This document shows, in pieces, positions 1 to 7,315 of a DNA stretch of 56,992 nt; the stretch's first letter is position 1; every line of letters begins with the position of its first letter. Location: positions 1 to 56,992 of the forward strand of contig NZ_VOHC01000010.1 of the NCBI RefSeq assembly GCF_007859275.1, written 5' to 3'. Source of the DNA: Planomicrobium sp. CPCC 101079. Its GTDB lineage: Bacteria > Bacillota > Bacilli > Bacillales_A > Planococcaceae. A program made the translations under genes and the position numbers. Under the pieces are notes generated by a model. The model saw nothing but the letters and a program-made list of their open reading frames with translations. It had not been told where the DNA came from and searched no databases.

Positions 1-1
1 T

Positions 2-85
2 TACATGTATTATTACAACTACATCCGACCGTTCCAAAAATTAAACTGCCACTCTCCGGTTGAATACCGGACAATGGCAGTCTAG
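2..85 (+). CDS. IS3-family transposase, C-terminal 27 residues (cut by window edge)
   Basis: An open frame enters from the left edge and stops at TAG 83-85. It contains YYYNYIRPFQKLN followed by SPVEYR, the C-terminal signature of IS3-family (rve integrase core) transposases, where the usual pattern is YYN-x-x-R-x-x-x-KL-x-x-x-SPV-x-YR. The catalytic DDE residues lie upstream of the window. IS3-family transposases are normally made by programmed frameshifting from two ORFs; that cannot be checked here. Family assignment rests on the short motif and the adjoining IS-like end. Confidence 0.7.
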   Translation, partial: YMYYYNYIRPFQKLNCHSPVEYRTMAV

Positions 86-94
86 GTGTTTTTT
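45..94 (+). terminator. Stem-loop overlapping the transposase 3-prime end
   Basis: ACTGCCA (45-51) pairs with TGGCAGT (75-81), and inside it CCGGT pairs with ACCGG (57-70). A T-run follows at 88-94. The stem lies within the last codons of the transposase, so it may be a terminator for the IS or a structure limiting outward reading. Confidence 0.4.
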
Positions 95-150
95 CTTGTG
101 TCTCAAATTAACGGGTCAGTCCATTTTTCGAAGAGTGGTTTTTATGTTAT

Positions 151-813
151 TCACCAAACCGCAATGTCAGCGTCGCCGCCGTTGATGCCGGTGAACATAT
201 TGGATGCGGCAGTCAACAGCTGGATCGCAGTGTCGCGGTCCATGGACGGGCGCAAATAAAAGATATGTAGCGCATTGGCAGTCTGTTCGGTGACCATCGT
301 GCGTTTAGAATCGACGTACGGGCTGCCGAAAGCGCCTTGCTCATCTTTAGATACAAGAATATTGGTTAAGGTATTGATGCGGTTGTTGAGGCCCTCGTAT
401 TGATCTTCTTCGGTGCCGACGGAAATTTCCACAGCACCTGAAATTTTGTCCGCATCGTACAGGCCGAGCGGGATTTCGTATTGCAGCGAAAGAAAGCTGT
501 TCATATCTACTCCTGAATGGACAGGCGTCAAGTAATTCTGTTTGCGGATTCTGCGGAATAAAGCTTCTGCGGATGGGCGGTAACGGCTGGGATCTGAGCC
601 AAGCGCTTTCCACAACAGTTGCCATTCGAGGAGTCCCGGAAAATCGGTGATTTCTTTGTCTTCCAAATCAAAGTATAATTGTTCCTGGAAAAGCTGGAGC
701 CGGCCCTTTAACATTTGAGGTGACTCGGAAACGGTGATATTGTTATAATGAATCGTTCCTATTTTAAAATCAGGAAGAATTTCGATAATTTTAGGATTGA
801 TTGAGATGTCCAT
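151..813 (-). CDS. B3/B4 tRNA-binding-domain protein
   Basis: This 220-residue protein resembles stand-alone B3/B4 domain proteins, related to the editing module of the phenylalanyl-tRNA synthetase beta subunit. Conserved-looking stretches are RYRPSAEALFRR (about residues 78-89), a central DMNSFLSLQYEIPLGLYD segment and the C-terminal NMFTGINGGDADIAVW. Free-standing relatives have been proposed to bind or edit mischarged tRNA, but the function of this subgroup is not settled. The start at 813 was chosen because GGAAGGAAG lies 7-8 bases upstream; an in-frame ATG at 846 has no such site. It is divergent from queG with 66 bases between starts. Confidence 0.75.
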   Translation of the reverse strand: MDISINPKIIEILPDFKIGTIHYNNITVSESPQMLKGRLQLFQEQLYFDLEDKEITDFPGLLEWQLLWKALGSDPSRYRPSAEALFRRIRKQNYLTPVHSGVDMNSFLSLQYEIPLGLYDADKISGAVEISVGTEEDQYEGLNNRINTLTNILVSKDEQGAFGSPYVDSKRTMVTEQTANALHIFYLRPSMDRDTAIQLLTAASNMFTGINGGDADIAVW

Positions 814-879
814 GCGCAATCTTCCTTCCAAATGGGTTTTAATCATCGTATCATAAAATAGAGTGAGGGGTTACCAACA

Positions 880-2025
880 ATGAATCTCGAAGGGTTTCAA
901 CAAGAGCTTGTTGCATATGCCTCTGAAATTGGGATTGATAAAATCGGTTTTGCATCGGCAGAGCCTTTTTATAATTTGCGCCACCGGCTCCTCCGCCAGC
1001 AGCAATTGAAGTACCAGTCCGGATTTGAAGAACCGGACATCGACAAGCGGACACGGCCGGATCTGCTGCTGGATGAAGCGGTGAGCATCATCGCAATTGC
1101 GATAGCTTATCCGTCAAAAATGAAAGACGCACCGCAAGGCGTGAAGGGGGCGCGGCGCGGCATTTTCTCCCGTTCGTCTTGGGGGAAAGATTACCACGCA
1201 GCGCTGAAGGAACGCCTGACGTTATTGGAAGCCTTTATTGCGGCCCATTATCCTGATGCCCGTATGCGGTCAATGGTAGACACGGGTGAATTGTCAGACC
1301 GGGCAGTGGCGGAACGCGCCGGCATCGGCTGGAGCGCGAAAAACACCAACATCATCACGCCGGAGTTTGGATCGTATGTATACCTCGGGGAAATGATCAC
1401 CAACATTCCGTTCCGGTTTGATGAACCGATGGAAGACCAATGCGGCGATTGCCGGCTGTGCATCGATTCGTGCCCGACAGGTGCGATTGTGGAAGGCGGC
1501 CAATTGAACGCCCAGCGCTGCATTTCGTTTTTGACGCAGACAAAAGGTTTTTTGCCGGATGAATTCCGGACAGTTATCGGCAACCGGTTGTATGGCTGTG
1601 ATACTTGCCAAACGGTGTGCCCGAAAAACAAACGGAAAGCCAACCAGATCCATGCGGAATTCGAACCGGATCCGGAAATCGCCAAGCCGCTGCTAGAGCC
1701 GCTGCTCTCGATTTCCAATAAAGAATTCAAAGCGAAGTTCGGCTATGTATCGGGTTCGTGGCGCGGCAAAAAGCCGATTCAGCGCAATGCCATCTTGGCA
1801 CTGGCGCATTTCAAGGAAGAGGGCGCCGTACCGGCATTGATTGATTTACTGATTAATGATGACCGGCCTGTCATCCGGGGAACAGCCGCCTGGGCAATCG
1901 GGAAAATTGGAACGGCTGAAGGGCTTATCGCTTTAAAACAAGCAGGGCAAAAAGAGCAGGATGAAGAAGTGCTTGAAGAAATTCACAAAGGATTGGCATT
2001 TTTTGCTGAAAAATTGAAAGGATAA
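880..2025 (+). CDS. queG: Epoxyqueuosine reductase QueG
   Basis: This enzyme catalyses the last step of queuosine synthesis, reducing epoxyqueuosine to queuosine at wobble position 34 of tRNAs with GUN anticodons, using cobalamin and two [4Fe-4S] clusters. The 381-residue protein shows the expected order: an N-terminal cobalamin-binding reductase domain with SMVDTGELSDR (probable catalytic Asp134), a ferredoxin-like region with C188, C191, C194, C198, C214, C240, C243 and C247, and C-terminal HEAT-like repeats (about 290-375). The start follows GAGGGG. The TAA stop abuts the GTG start of trmL, so the two are probably translationally coupled. Confidence 0.95.
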   Translation: MNLEGFQQELVAYASEIGIDKIGFASAEPFYNLRHRLLRQQQLKYQSGFEEPDIDKRTRPDLLLDEAVSIIAIAIAYPSKMKDAPQGVKGARRGIFSRSSWGKDYHAALKERLTLLEAFIAAHYPDARMRSMVDTGELSDRAVAERAGIGWSAKNTNIITPEFGSYVYLGEMITNIPFRFDEPMEDQCGDCRLCIDSCPTGAIVEGGQLNAQRCISFLTQTKGFLPDEFRTVIGNRLYGCDTCQTVCPKNKRKANQIHAEFEPDPEIAKPLLEPLLSISNKEFKAKFGYVSGSWRGKKPIQRNAILALAHFKEEGAVPALIDLLINDDRPVIRGTAAWAIGKIGTAEGLIALKQAGQKEQDEEVLEEIHKGLAFFAEKLKG

Positions 2026-2508
2026 GTGAAAGATTTGGCTATACACATTGTTTTGTACCAACCGCTGATTCCGGCAAATACCGGGAACATCGCCCGCTCC
2101 TGTGCAGGAACAGGAGTGAAATTGCATTTAGTCCGGCCGCTTGGCTTTTCAACAGACGATAAAATGTTGAAGCGCGCAGGCCTTGATTACTGGGAGCACG
2201 TGGATTTGACGTACCAGGATTCGCTGCAGGATCTGTTCGACAGCTACAAAGACGGGGAATTCTATTACATTACCAAATTCGGCACGAAAACGTATACGAC
2301 ATTCGATTTTTCGGACAGAGAAAAAGATCATTTCTTCGTGTTCGGCCAAGAAACAAAAGGCTTGCCAAGAGAATTGATTGACGAGAACCTGGACCGTTGC
2401 CTGCGGATTCCGATGAACGAGCATATCCGCTCGCTGAATCTGTCCAATACGGCGGCTATTTTGATGTACGAAGCGTTGCGCCAGCAGGATTATCCAGGAT
2501 TAAAATGA
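2026..2508 (+). CDS. trmL: tRNA (cytidine/uridine-34 2'-O)-methyltransferase TrmL
   Basis: This is a SPOUT-fold methyltransferase of 160 residues, the usual size for TrmL (B. subtilis name CspR), which methylates the ribose of wobble nucleotide 34 in tRNA-Leu isoacceptors using S-adenosylmethionine. Diagnostic segments are IPANTGNIARSCAGTG near the N-terminus, FGQETKGLPRELI, and the C-terminal IPMNEHIRSLNLSNTAAI that forms the trefoil-knot SAM site. The GTG start directly follows the queG stop. A strong terminator comes two bases after the stop. Confidence 0.93.
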   Translation: MKDLAIHIVLYQPLIPANTGNIARSCAGTGVKLHLVRPLGFSTDDKMLKRAGLDYWEHVDLTYQDSLQDLFDSYKDGEFYYITKFGTKTYTTFDFSDREKDHFFVFGQETKGLPRELIDENLDRCLRIPMNEHIRSLNLSNTAAILMYEALRQQDYPGLK

Positions 2509-2509
2509 A

Positions 2510-2540
2510 AAAAGGACAGCGGAATCGCTGTCCTTTTGCA
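2510..2540. terminator. Bidirectional rho-independent terminator
   Basis: AAAAGGACAGC (2510-2520) pairs perfectly with GCTGTCCTTTT (2527-2537). It follows trmL on the plus strand and the 32-residue small ORF on the minus strand, where the T-run is longer. Confidence 0.9.
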
Positions 2541-2639
2541 TTATTTCTCGTCGAATGTACCTGGTTTGTCGTCGTGCCCAGCTGAAAGAATAGCTGATAA
2601 GAAGGCTACCACGACACCTAAAATAAGGATTAAGTTCAT
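2541..2639 (-). CDS. Small single-span membrane protein, 32 aa
   Basis: A short ORF begins MNLILILGVVVAFLSAIL, a single hydrophobic helix, and ends in a polar acidic tail, SAGHDDKPGTFDEK. A textbook SD, AAGGAGGTC, lies about 9 bases upstream of the ATG, and the gene is closed by a terminator whose stem begins right after the stop. Initiation signal, hydrophobic/polar division and terminator together make it a credible gene despite its length. I do not recognise a named family. Proteins of this shape often sit in the membrane as regulators or small subunits, but no function can be assigned. Confidence 0.75.
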   Translation of the reverse strand: MNLILILGVVVAFLSAILSAGHDDKPGTFDEK

Positions 2640-2796
2640 AATTAACGACCTCCTTGAAATGTGCATCTGTTGTTTAGTATAGCTTATACACGGGAAAAAT
2701 GAAATAATAGTGCGGAATGAAATGTGAAGAATTTCTGTCCATATCTGTGAATGATTTAAAGAAAGAAAAAATAAATTGAAACATAATCAGAACTCA

Positions 2797-2817
2797 TTCG
2801 TATATATAACATACGAA
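2797..2817. promoter_or_regulatory. Inverted repeat, possible operator
   Basis: TTCGTAT (2797-2803) and ATACGAA (2811-2817) form a 7-bp inverted repeat around a 7-base A/T spacer, 25 bases before the start of the membrane protein at 2842. The spacer contains a TATATA that could be a -10 with TTGAAA (2776-2781) as a distant -35. No regulator gene is adjacent. Confidence 0.3.
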
Positions 2818-2841
2818 AGTTTCGGGGAAGAGGTGAAAAGA

Positions 2842-3150
2842 ATGAGAATGAAAATTTCTGTGGCTTTATTGTGGTTGACGGGGCTTGCCGAAGCATTCTT
2901 AGCGATTCCGTTCATTGGCGGTGGATTTGTCGTCAGCACCGGATATACAGCGCTTGGCGTCATGTTTGTCCTCCATGTGATCACATTGTTTTTCTGTTTT
3001 CGGGAATATTCACCAAAGAGCGGTTCGATTTTAGGGATTATCACAAGCTTAGTCTCTTGGTTCCCGCTGATCGGTTGGGCGCTTCACTTGCTGACAGCTG
3101 TTGTTCTTATTTTCTCGGCTGCAGTTTCAGACCGACGCGCAAGAATATAA
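2842..3150 (+). CDS. Small hydrophobic membrane protein, 102 aa
   Basis: The protein has three or four predicted hydrophobic segments (about residues 5-35, 38-55, 62-78 and 82-96) separated by short loops, with a charged FREYSPKSGS loop between the second and third. I do not recognise the family. The start at 2842 is preceded by GAAGAGGTGAA at good spacing; a longer frame from 2776 lacks an SD. A bidirectional terminator follows the stop. An inverted repeat lies in the upstream region. Confidence 0.65.
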   Translation: MRMKISVALLWLTGLAEAFLAIPFIGGGFVVSTGYTALGVMFVLHVITLFFCFREYSPKSGSILGIITSLVSWFPLIGWALHLLTAVVLIFSAAVSDRRARI

Positions 3151-3156
3151 AAATGG

Positions 3157-3188
3157 AAAAAACCGCCGAGAAGGCGGTTTTTTTTGTT
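3157..3188. terminator. Bidirectional terminator
   Basis: AACCGCC pairs with GGCGGTT around a 5-base loop, with T-runs on both strands. It serves the membrane protein ending at 3150 and the permease ending at 3216 on the opposite strand. Confidence 0.9.
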
Positions 3189-3215
3189 TTGCAATCGTAG
3201 TATTGATAAAGCTTT

Positions 3216-4517
3216 TTAATGAGGCGCAATCAAAATTTGAATGGTGAAAAGCACTGCGAATACATACAAGATCGGATGGACCGATTTTCCCTTTCCTTTG
3301 AAAATCTTCATCAAAGGATAGGAGATAAAACCAAGCGCAATTCCTGTTGCGATGCTTGAAGTCAAAGGCATAGCCAGGATGATCAAGAAAGCGGGGAACG
3401 CTTCGTCAAATTGCTCCCAGTCGATTTGTTTGACCGCGCCAATCATCAAGCTGCCGACAATGATCAAAGCAGGCGATGTAATTGCAGCAACGCTTGATAA
3501 AGAACCGACAAGCGGACCGAAAAAAGCGGCAATGATGAATAGGATGGCAACCGTCAAAGTTGTCAAACCTGTCCGCCCGCCCGCAGCAACCCCAGCTGAC
3601 GATTCCACATAAGCGGAGGTCGGGCTGGTCCCGATCATGGCACCCGCTGTAGCGGCGACCGAGTCGGCAAGCAATGCTTGGCGCATGCGCGGCATTTTGT
3701 TTTCTTTCATCAATCCTGCTTGTTTGGCAACCCCGATCATCGTTCCAGTCGTATCAAACAGCGTAACAAGCAAGAATGAGAACACGACGCCGTATAAGCC
3801 ATACTGGATAACAAGTTGAAAAGCTTCGAGCGGGTTCCAGATGATGATGCCTTCCGGCAAGGACGGCAGTTTCAAGAATCCATCCCCGAATTTCAGTTGC
3901 CCTGTGAAGAAGGCGACAAGGCCTGTAACAATCATTCCATAGAAGATACCGCCGTGTATGTTCAACGACATGAAAATAAGGGTAATCAATAAGCCGAGCA
4001 ATGTTAATGCTACAGGCGGGGAAGTCAAATCCCCAAGCCCGACTAAATTTGCTTCGTTGGCAACAATAATGCCGCTTAGGCGCATGCCGATAAAAGCGAT
4101 GAACAGCCCGATTCCTGCTGTGATGGCATGCTTCAAGTTTTCCGGAATGGCTTCAATCAATACTTTTCGCAAACGCGTCAATGACAAAACAACAAAAATC
4201 AATCCTCCGGCAAAAACCGCCGCAAATGCAGTGGTGTAATCAATCGCACCGCCGGAAGCCAGCACCATCGACGTGAAATACGCATTTAACCCCATGCCGG
4301 GAGCTATGGCAATCGGATAATTGGCGAATAGCGCCATCCATAATGTGCCGATTACAGAAGCGATAATTGTCGCAAGGAATACTTGGTCAAACGGCACGCC
4401 CGCCGCTCCTAAAATAACTGGATTCACGATGACAATATAAGCCATTGTCAAAAACGTGGTAGTTCCTGCCAATACTTCAGTTTTTACATCTGTTCCATAT
4501 TCTTTTAAATGAAACAT
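3216..4517 (-). CDS. NCS2-family purine permease (PbuG/PbuO-like)
   Basis: This is a 433-residue multi-span uracil/xanthine-permease-fold transporter of the adenine/guanine/hypoxanthine branch. The N-terminus FHLKEYGTDVKTEVLAGTTT and the motif IAIAPGMGLNAYFT (about residues 75-88) are typical of the AzgA/PbuG/PbuO group, which imports purine bases by proton symport. GTSPTSAYVESSAGVAAGGR (about 300-320) is the second conserved re-entrant region. Two adjacent ATGs are possible; 4517 lies 7 bases from GAGGAG and was preferred over 4520. Upstream is a strong promoter overlapped by two PurBox-like sites, fitting PurR control. The exact substrate cannot be read from sequence. Confidence 0.9.
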   Translation of the reverse strand: MFHLKEYGTDVKTEVLAGTTTFLTMAYIVIVNPVILGAAGVPFDQVFLATIIASVIGTLWMALFANYPIAIAPGMGLNAYFTSMVLASGGAIDYTTAFAAVFAGGLIFVVLSLTRLRKVLIEAIPENLKHAITAGIGLFIAFIGMRLSGIIVANEANLVGLGDLTSPPVALTLLGLLITLIFMSLNIHGGIFYGMIVTGLVAFFTGQLKFGDGFLKLPSLPEGIIIWNPLEAFQLVIQYGLYGVVFSFLLVTLFDTTGTMIGVAKQAGLMKENKMPRMRQALLADSVAATAGAMIGTSPTSAYVESSAGVAAGGRTGLTTLTVAILFIIAAFFGPLVGSLSSVAAITSPALIIVGSLMIGAVKQIDWEQFDEAFPAFLIILAMPLTSSIATGIALGFISYPLMKIFKGKGKSVHPILYVFAVLFTIQILIAPH

Positions 4518-4533
4518 CATTAAACTCCTCTCG

Positions 4534-4578
4534 AAACACGAACATTTTAAACGACCTTTCAAATATTATTCGCTTTTA
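4534..4578 (-). promoter_or_regulatory. Paired PurBox-like operator (PurR)
   Basis: AAACACGAACATTT (4534-4547) and ATTATTCGCTTTTA (4565-4578) are two inverted boxes with central CGAA/TTCG, separated by 17 bases. B. subtilis PurR operators are known as two inverted 14-bp PurBoxes, consensus A-WWW-CCGAAC-WWT, separated by 16-17 bases. Each box here matches about 11 of 13 consensus positions. The second box overlaps the -10 of the permease promoter, as expected for repression. Confidence 0.7.
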
Positions 4579-4591
4579 AAAGAAAAAGCAA
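4563..4591 (-). promoter_or_regulatory. Sigma-A promoter of the purine permease
   Basis: On the minus strand, TTGCTT (4591-4586) and TAATAT (4568-4563) are 17 bases apart. Transcription would begin near 4555, inside the operator and about 40 bases before the permease start. Confidence 0.7.
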
Positions 4592-4667
4592 GAGTTTTAG
4601 AAAAAAAAGTGGAAAGTCGATATTTGTGCCGGCTATTTGTACAATGAGGAAAGAAAGGGTGAATGTT

Positions 4668-5498
4668 ATGGAACTTACAATCAACTCAACAAAAATCTTA
4701 CATAATGGTATTGAAATGCCGCGTTTCGGCCTCGGTGTTTACAAGATGACTGATAAGGAAATTGCAGTAGAGGCGATGGTCACTGCCATCAACGGCGGTT
4801 ACCGTGCAATTGATACGGCGGCATTGTATGGCAACGAGCGGGAAGTGGGGGAAGCGGTACGCGCTTCGGACACAAAACGGGAAGAGTTGTTCATCACCTC
4901 AAAAGTATGGAACTCGGACCAAGGCTATGATGAAACATTGCGGGCATTTGACGCATCTCTCGAGCGGCTCGGCTTTGATTATTTGGATCTGTATTTGACG
5001 CATTGGCCGGTTCCCGGCAAGTACGAAGATACGTACCGGGCGCTTCAGCGCTTGTACGATGAAAAACTGGTCCGTTCTATTGGAGTTTCCAACCACCAAG
5101 AGCACCATCTTGAAAAAATCATGGCCACTGCCAATACAAAACCAATGGTCAATCAAATCGAACTGCACCCGCACTTGACGCAAAAGCCGCTGCGCGCATT
5201 TTGCGCAACAAACGACATTGCTGTCACTTCTTGGTCGCCTCTGGCACGCGGAACCTTATTAATGGAAAGTACTCTTCAGAAAATTGCGGACGCCCATGGC
5301 AAAACTGTTGCCCAAGTGATCATCCGCTGGCACCTGCAAAGCGATTTGCTCGTCATTCCAAAATCCGTGACGCCAGCCCGCATTGCACAAAACGCCTCAG
5401 TTTATGATTTTTCGTTGTCTGCAGAAGAAATGGCGATAATTGATGCACTCAACCAAGACCGCCGCACTGGCATTCATCCGGATAACATAACTGCTTGA
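4668..5498 (+). CDS. Aldo/keto reductase
   Basis: This is a 276-residue NADPH-dependent oxidoreductase of the AKR superfamily, similar to B. subtilis YvgN/YtbE. The catalytic tetrad can be seen: Asp and Tyr in YRAIDTAALYGNEREVG, Lys in TSKVWNSD and His in LYLTHWPVPGKY. IPKSVTPARIAQN near the C-terminus is the NADP phosphate-binding segment. Family members reduce aldehydes such as methylglyoxal; the substrate here is unknown. The start at 4668 was chosen because AGGAAAGAAAGGG lies just upstream, whereas the longer frame from 4626 has no SD. It is monocistronic, with a terminator right behind. Confidence 0.92.
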   Translation: MELTINSTKILHNGIEMPRFGLGVYKMTDKEIAVEAMVTAINGGYRAIDTAALYGNEREVGEAVRASDTKREELFITSKVWNSDQGYDETLRAFDASLERLGFDYLDLYLTHWPVPGKYEDTYRALQRLYDEKLVRSIGVSNHQEHHLEKIMATANTKPMVNQIELHPHLTQKPLRAFCATNDIAVTSWSPLARGTLLMESTLQKIADAHGKTVAQVIIRWHLQSDLLVIPKSVTPARIAQNASVYDFSLSAEEMAIIDALNQDRRTGIHPDNITA

Positions 5499-5504
5499 TA
5501 AAAC

Positions 5505-5540
5505 AAACCGCCGATCCATTGAATGATTGGCGGTTTTTCG
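5505..5540 (+). terminator. Terminator of the aldo/keto reductase gene
   Basis: AAACCGCC pairs with GGCGGTTT, with an inner ATC/GAT pairing and a T-run at 5534-5538. Confidence 0.85.
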
Positions 5541-5550
5541 TTTTGGATAG

Positions 5551-5835
5551 GGACCGGAACTTAACTCCTCGACTTTCCGGACTATTGAGGAATTGACAGA
5601 GACTTCTTGGCAAAACCACGTTGCTGCACTAGACGCCGGACTTGGAGAGTGGCAAAGGGCCGTTGAAGAATCTACCGAAGAGCAGCTTCACGAATCAATT
5701 CCAGGATTTCCGGAAGAAGCTGTCTGGTGGGGAGCGCTATCCAATCTTTGTACACATAACACGTACCATATCGGGCAGATTATCTATATCCGCAAAGCAC
5801 TTGGCAATTGGGAAATAGCAGCGGACTGGGCGTAG
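5551..5835 (+). pseudogene. DinB-family protein remnant, N-terminus missing
   Basis: The frame begins directly after an in-frame TAG at 5548 and encodes about 94 residues that match only the C-terminal part of DinB-family (four-helix bundle, metal-dependent thiol hydrolase-like) proteins: a WQNHVAALDAGLGEWQRAV helix and NLCTHNTYHIGQIIYIR with the conserved metal-site His pair. Intact members have about 150-160 residues. The first usable start (TTG 5593) would give 80 residues and has no good SD. The piece starts immediately downstream of another gene's terminator, so the 5-prime half and promoter appear to have been deleted. I treat it as a decaying gene. Confidence 0.75.
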
Positions 5836-5892
5836 AAAAATAGCATCTATGTTTACCATTGCTTGTTGTACGGCCGCAAGTGACTTTTGCAA

Positions 5893-5927
5893 AATAAAAA
5901 ACCTGCATAGAGAAATCTATGCAGGTT
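5893..5927 (-). terminator. Terminator of the pseudouridine synthase gene
   Basis: AACCTGCATAGA (5900-5911) pairs with TCTATGCAGGTT (5916-5927) around a 4-base loop. On the minus strand it is followed by TTTTTTATTTT. Confidence 0.9.
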
Positions 5928-5942
5928 GCTTGATGTTCTTGG

Positions 5943-6788
5943 TTACCGTGAAGTGTCTTCAACCACAATTTTTTCGCCGGTAAACGGGTGGATAAATGAC
6001 ATGCGAAATGCATGCAGGTGATAGGCGCCGTCTTGTGTCGGCGTTCCTCCATACAATTCATCCCCGATAATCGGATTTCCAAGATGGGCGAGGTGCGCCC
6101 GGATCTGGTGAGTCCGGCCGGTTTCAAGCGTCAGGTGGAGGATTGATTTGCCTTCCATTTGTTTGATCACTTTATAATGGGTGACTGCGCTTTGGCCGGT
6201 CGGTGATGCAATGCGGCGGGAAGCATGATGGCGGTCGCGTCCTAGCTTCGCGTCGATGGTTCCGGATTTTTCGCGGACTTTCCCTTTGACGACGGCTTCA
6301 TAATCACGGACAAGCTGTTTTTGCTCGAGCATGCGATCCAAGACATTTTTAGCAACTGGATGCTTGGCCACCATCAACAAGCCCGACGTTCCTTGATCAA
6401 GACGATGGACATGTTCGGCATAGGAACCGCCATTGCGGACGATATGGCCGAGAATGGCGTTGATGAATGTATCGATCTGGCCTGTTTCGTTCGGGTGTGT
6501 TTTCATGCCTTTCGGTTTGCTGGCGATGAGAAAATGGTCATCTTCAAACAATATCGGCAATTCCACATCGTGCTTCGGCTCATAAGGCGACGATGCAGGA
6601 GGCAAGTCGAAATGCAAAACCGTTCCTTTGGCGAGAGGTTCTTTCCAAATTACCTCTTGAAACTTATCGTTTTTCACGCTTTTCGCCATCCGCATTTCAT
6701 GGACGACCTTTTTTCCTAATCCCCATTCGGACCGCAGCAATTCTTCGACAGTCATGCCGTCGTCTTTCACTTCATAACTCCAGCTCAT
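5943..6788 (-). CDS. RluA-family RNA pseudouridine synthase
   Basis: This 281-residue protein isomerises uridine to pseudouridine in structured RNA. The catalytic motif HRLDQGTSGLL (Asp in the centre) sits near residue 135, followed by KSGTIDAKLGRD and the ligand motif LETGRTHQIRAHLAHLGNPI, all typical of the RluA/RluD group. The N-terminal 80 residues form an S4-like segment. B. subtilis has several such proteins (YjbO, YlyB, YhcT), and I cannot tell which is the ortholog or its target base. The start at 6788 follows GGAGG; the longer frame from 6803 reads through that SD. The SD lies only a few bases downstream of the preceding gene's terminator. Confidence 0.88.
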   Translation of the reverse strand: MSWSYEVKDDGMTVEELLRSEWGLGKKVVHEMRMAKSVKNDKFQEVIWKEPLAKGTVLHFDLPPASSPYEPKHDVELPILFEDDHFLIASKPKGMKTHPNETGQIDTFINAILGHIVRNGGSYAEHVHRLDQGTSGLLMVAKHPVAKNVLDRMLEQKQLVRDYEAVVKGKVREKSGTIDAKLGRDRHHASRRIASPTGQSAVTHYKVIKQMEGKSILHLTLETGRTHQIRAHLAHLGNPIIGDELYGGTPTQDGAYHLHAFRMSFIHPFTGEKIVVEDTSR

Positions 6789-6803
6789 TTGGCTTTCCTC
6801 CAT

Positions 6804-6838
6804 AAAAAAGGATCATGCGCACTGCACATGATCCTTTT
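6804..6838 (-). terminator. Terminator of the bdbC-thioredoxin operon
   Basis: AAAAGGATCATG (6806-6816 region) pairs with CATGATCCTTTT (6827-6838), followed on the minus strand by TTTTTTATGGAGG. The T-run merges into the SD of the pseudouridine synthase gene, so any read-through would directly supply that gene. Confidence 0.85.
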
Positions 6839-6843
6839 GTCAG

Positions 6844-7314
6844 TTATTTTAAAACAACTTCATTGAAAAACTGTTCAATATTTTCTTTCGGCTGTGAACC
6901 GACCCAGCGTGCCACTTCTTTTCCGTCTTTGTAGTGGACAAGTGTAGGCGTTGCTTCAATCGCATAATCCGTCCACCCTTGTTCAAACTCTAACAGATTG
7001 TACTGCATGACGTCTACAGCCATATCTTCAGCAACCGGCATCAAAACCGGAGTTGTTGCCTGGCAATGAGGGCAAGTTGGACTGAAAAAATAAACTGTCG
7101 TCGGCTCGCCGCTTGTAATCTTTTCATTGACTTCAGCTGGCAATGCAATGTTCTGGTAGTTTTCATCGTCCAACTGATCGATGGTCGGCTGTTCCAAATC
7201 TTCTGTGCCGTAAGGATTGTTTGCAAGCTTTTTGTCATTCGACTGATTGGTCAAGAAGATGATCAATCCGAAAATAAGGACGAAAACAGCCGCGATGGCT
7301 ATCATTTTTTTCAT
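6844..7314 (-). CDS. Membrane-anchored thioredoxin-like protein, CPHC type
   Basis: The 156-residue protein has an N-terminal hydrophobic anchor (about residues 4-22) and an extracytoplasmic thioredoxin fold with active site SPTCPHCQ (Cys81, Cys84) and the cis-proline segment EATPTLVHYKDG. CPHC is typical of oxidising DsbA/BdbA-like proteins rather than reducing thioredoxins (CGPC). Its start overlaps the end of bdbC: the SD GGAGG lies within the last bdbC codons and the stop-to-start gap is one base. The pair probably forms a disulfide-introducing system in which BdbC reoxidises this protein. B. subtilis pairs BdbC with BdbD, which is larger. Confidence 0.88.
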   Translation of the reverse strand: MKKMIAIAAVFVLIFGLIIFLTNQSNDKKLANNPYGTEDLEQPTIDQLDDENYQNIALPAEVNEKITSGEPTTVYFFSPTCPHCQATTPVLMPVAEDMAVDVMQYNLLEFEQGWTDYAIEATPTLVHYKDGKEVARWVGSQPKENIEQFFNEVVLK

Positions 7315-7315
7315 T

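Larger units (their letters stand above)
1..123 (+). mobile_element. Right end of an IS3-family (IS150-like) insertion sequence
   Basis: The window opens inside an insertion sequence. A transposase C-terminus ends at 85, and about 38 bases later the sequence reads gggtcagtcca, ending in CA as IS3-family right inverted repeats do. The stretch gtgtctcaaattaacggg just before it resembles the terminal repeat of IS150-type elements as I remember them. The left end lies outside the window, so element length, completeness and target duplication cannot be judged. The element sits about 28 bases beyond the stop codon of the minus-strand gene that ends at 151 and may have separated that gene from its terminator. 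Confidence 0.7.

Noticed and set aside
4521..4667. Guanine/adenine riboswitch upstream of the purine permease
   Set aside because: The distance is short and no purine-riboswitch core (three-helix junction with conserved loops) is visible; PurBox-like sites explain regulation better.
4899..5183. Long minus-strand frames opposite the aldo/keto reductase, yhcX, pgcA and yhaN genes
   Set aside because: All are antisense to well-supported conserved genes, lack SD sites and have low-complexity or Cys/Arg-rich translations typical of shadow frames.
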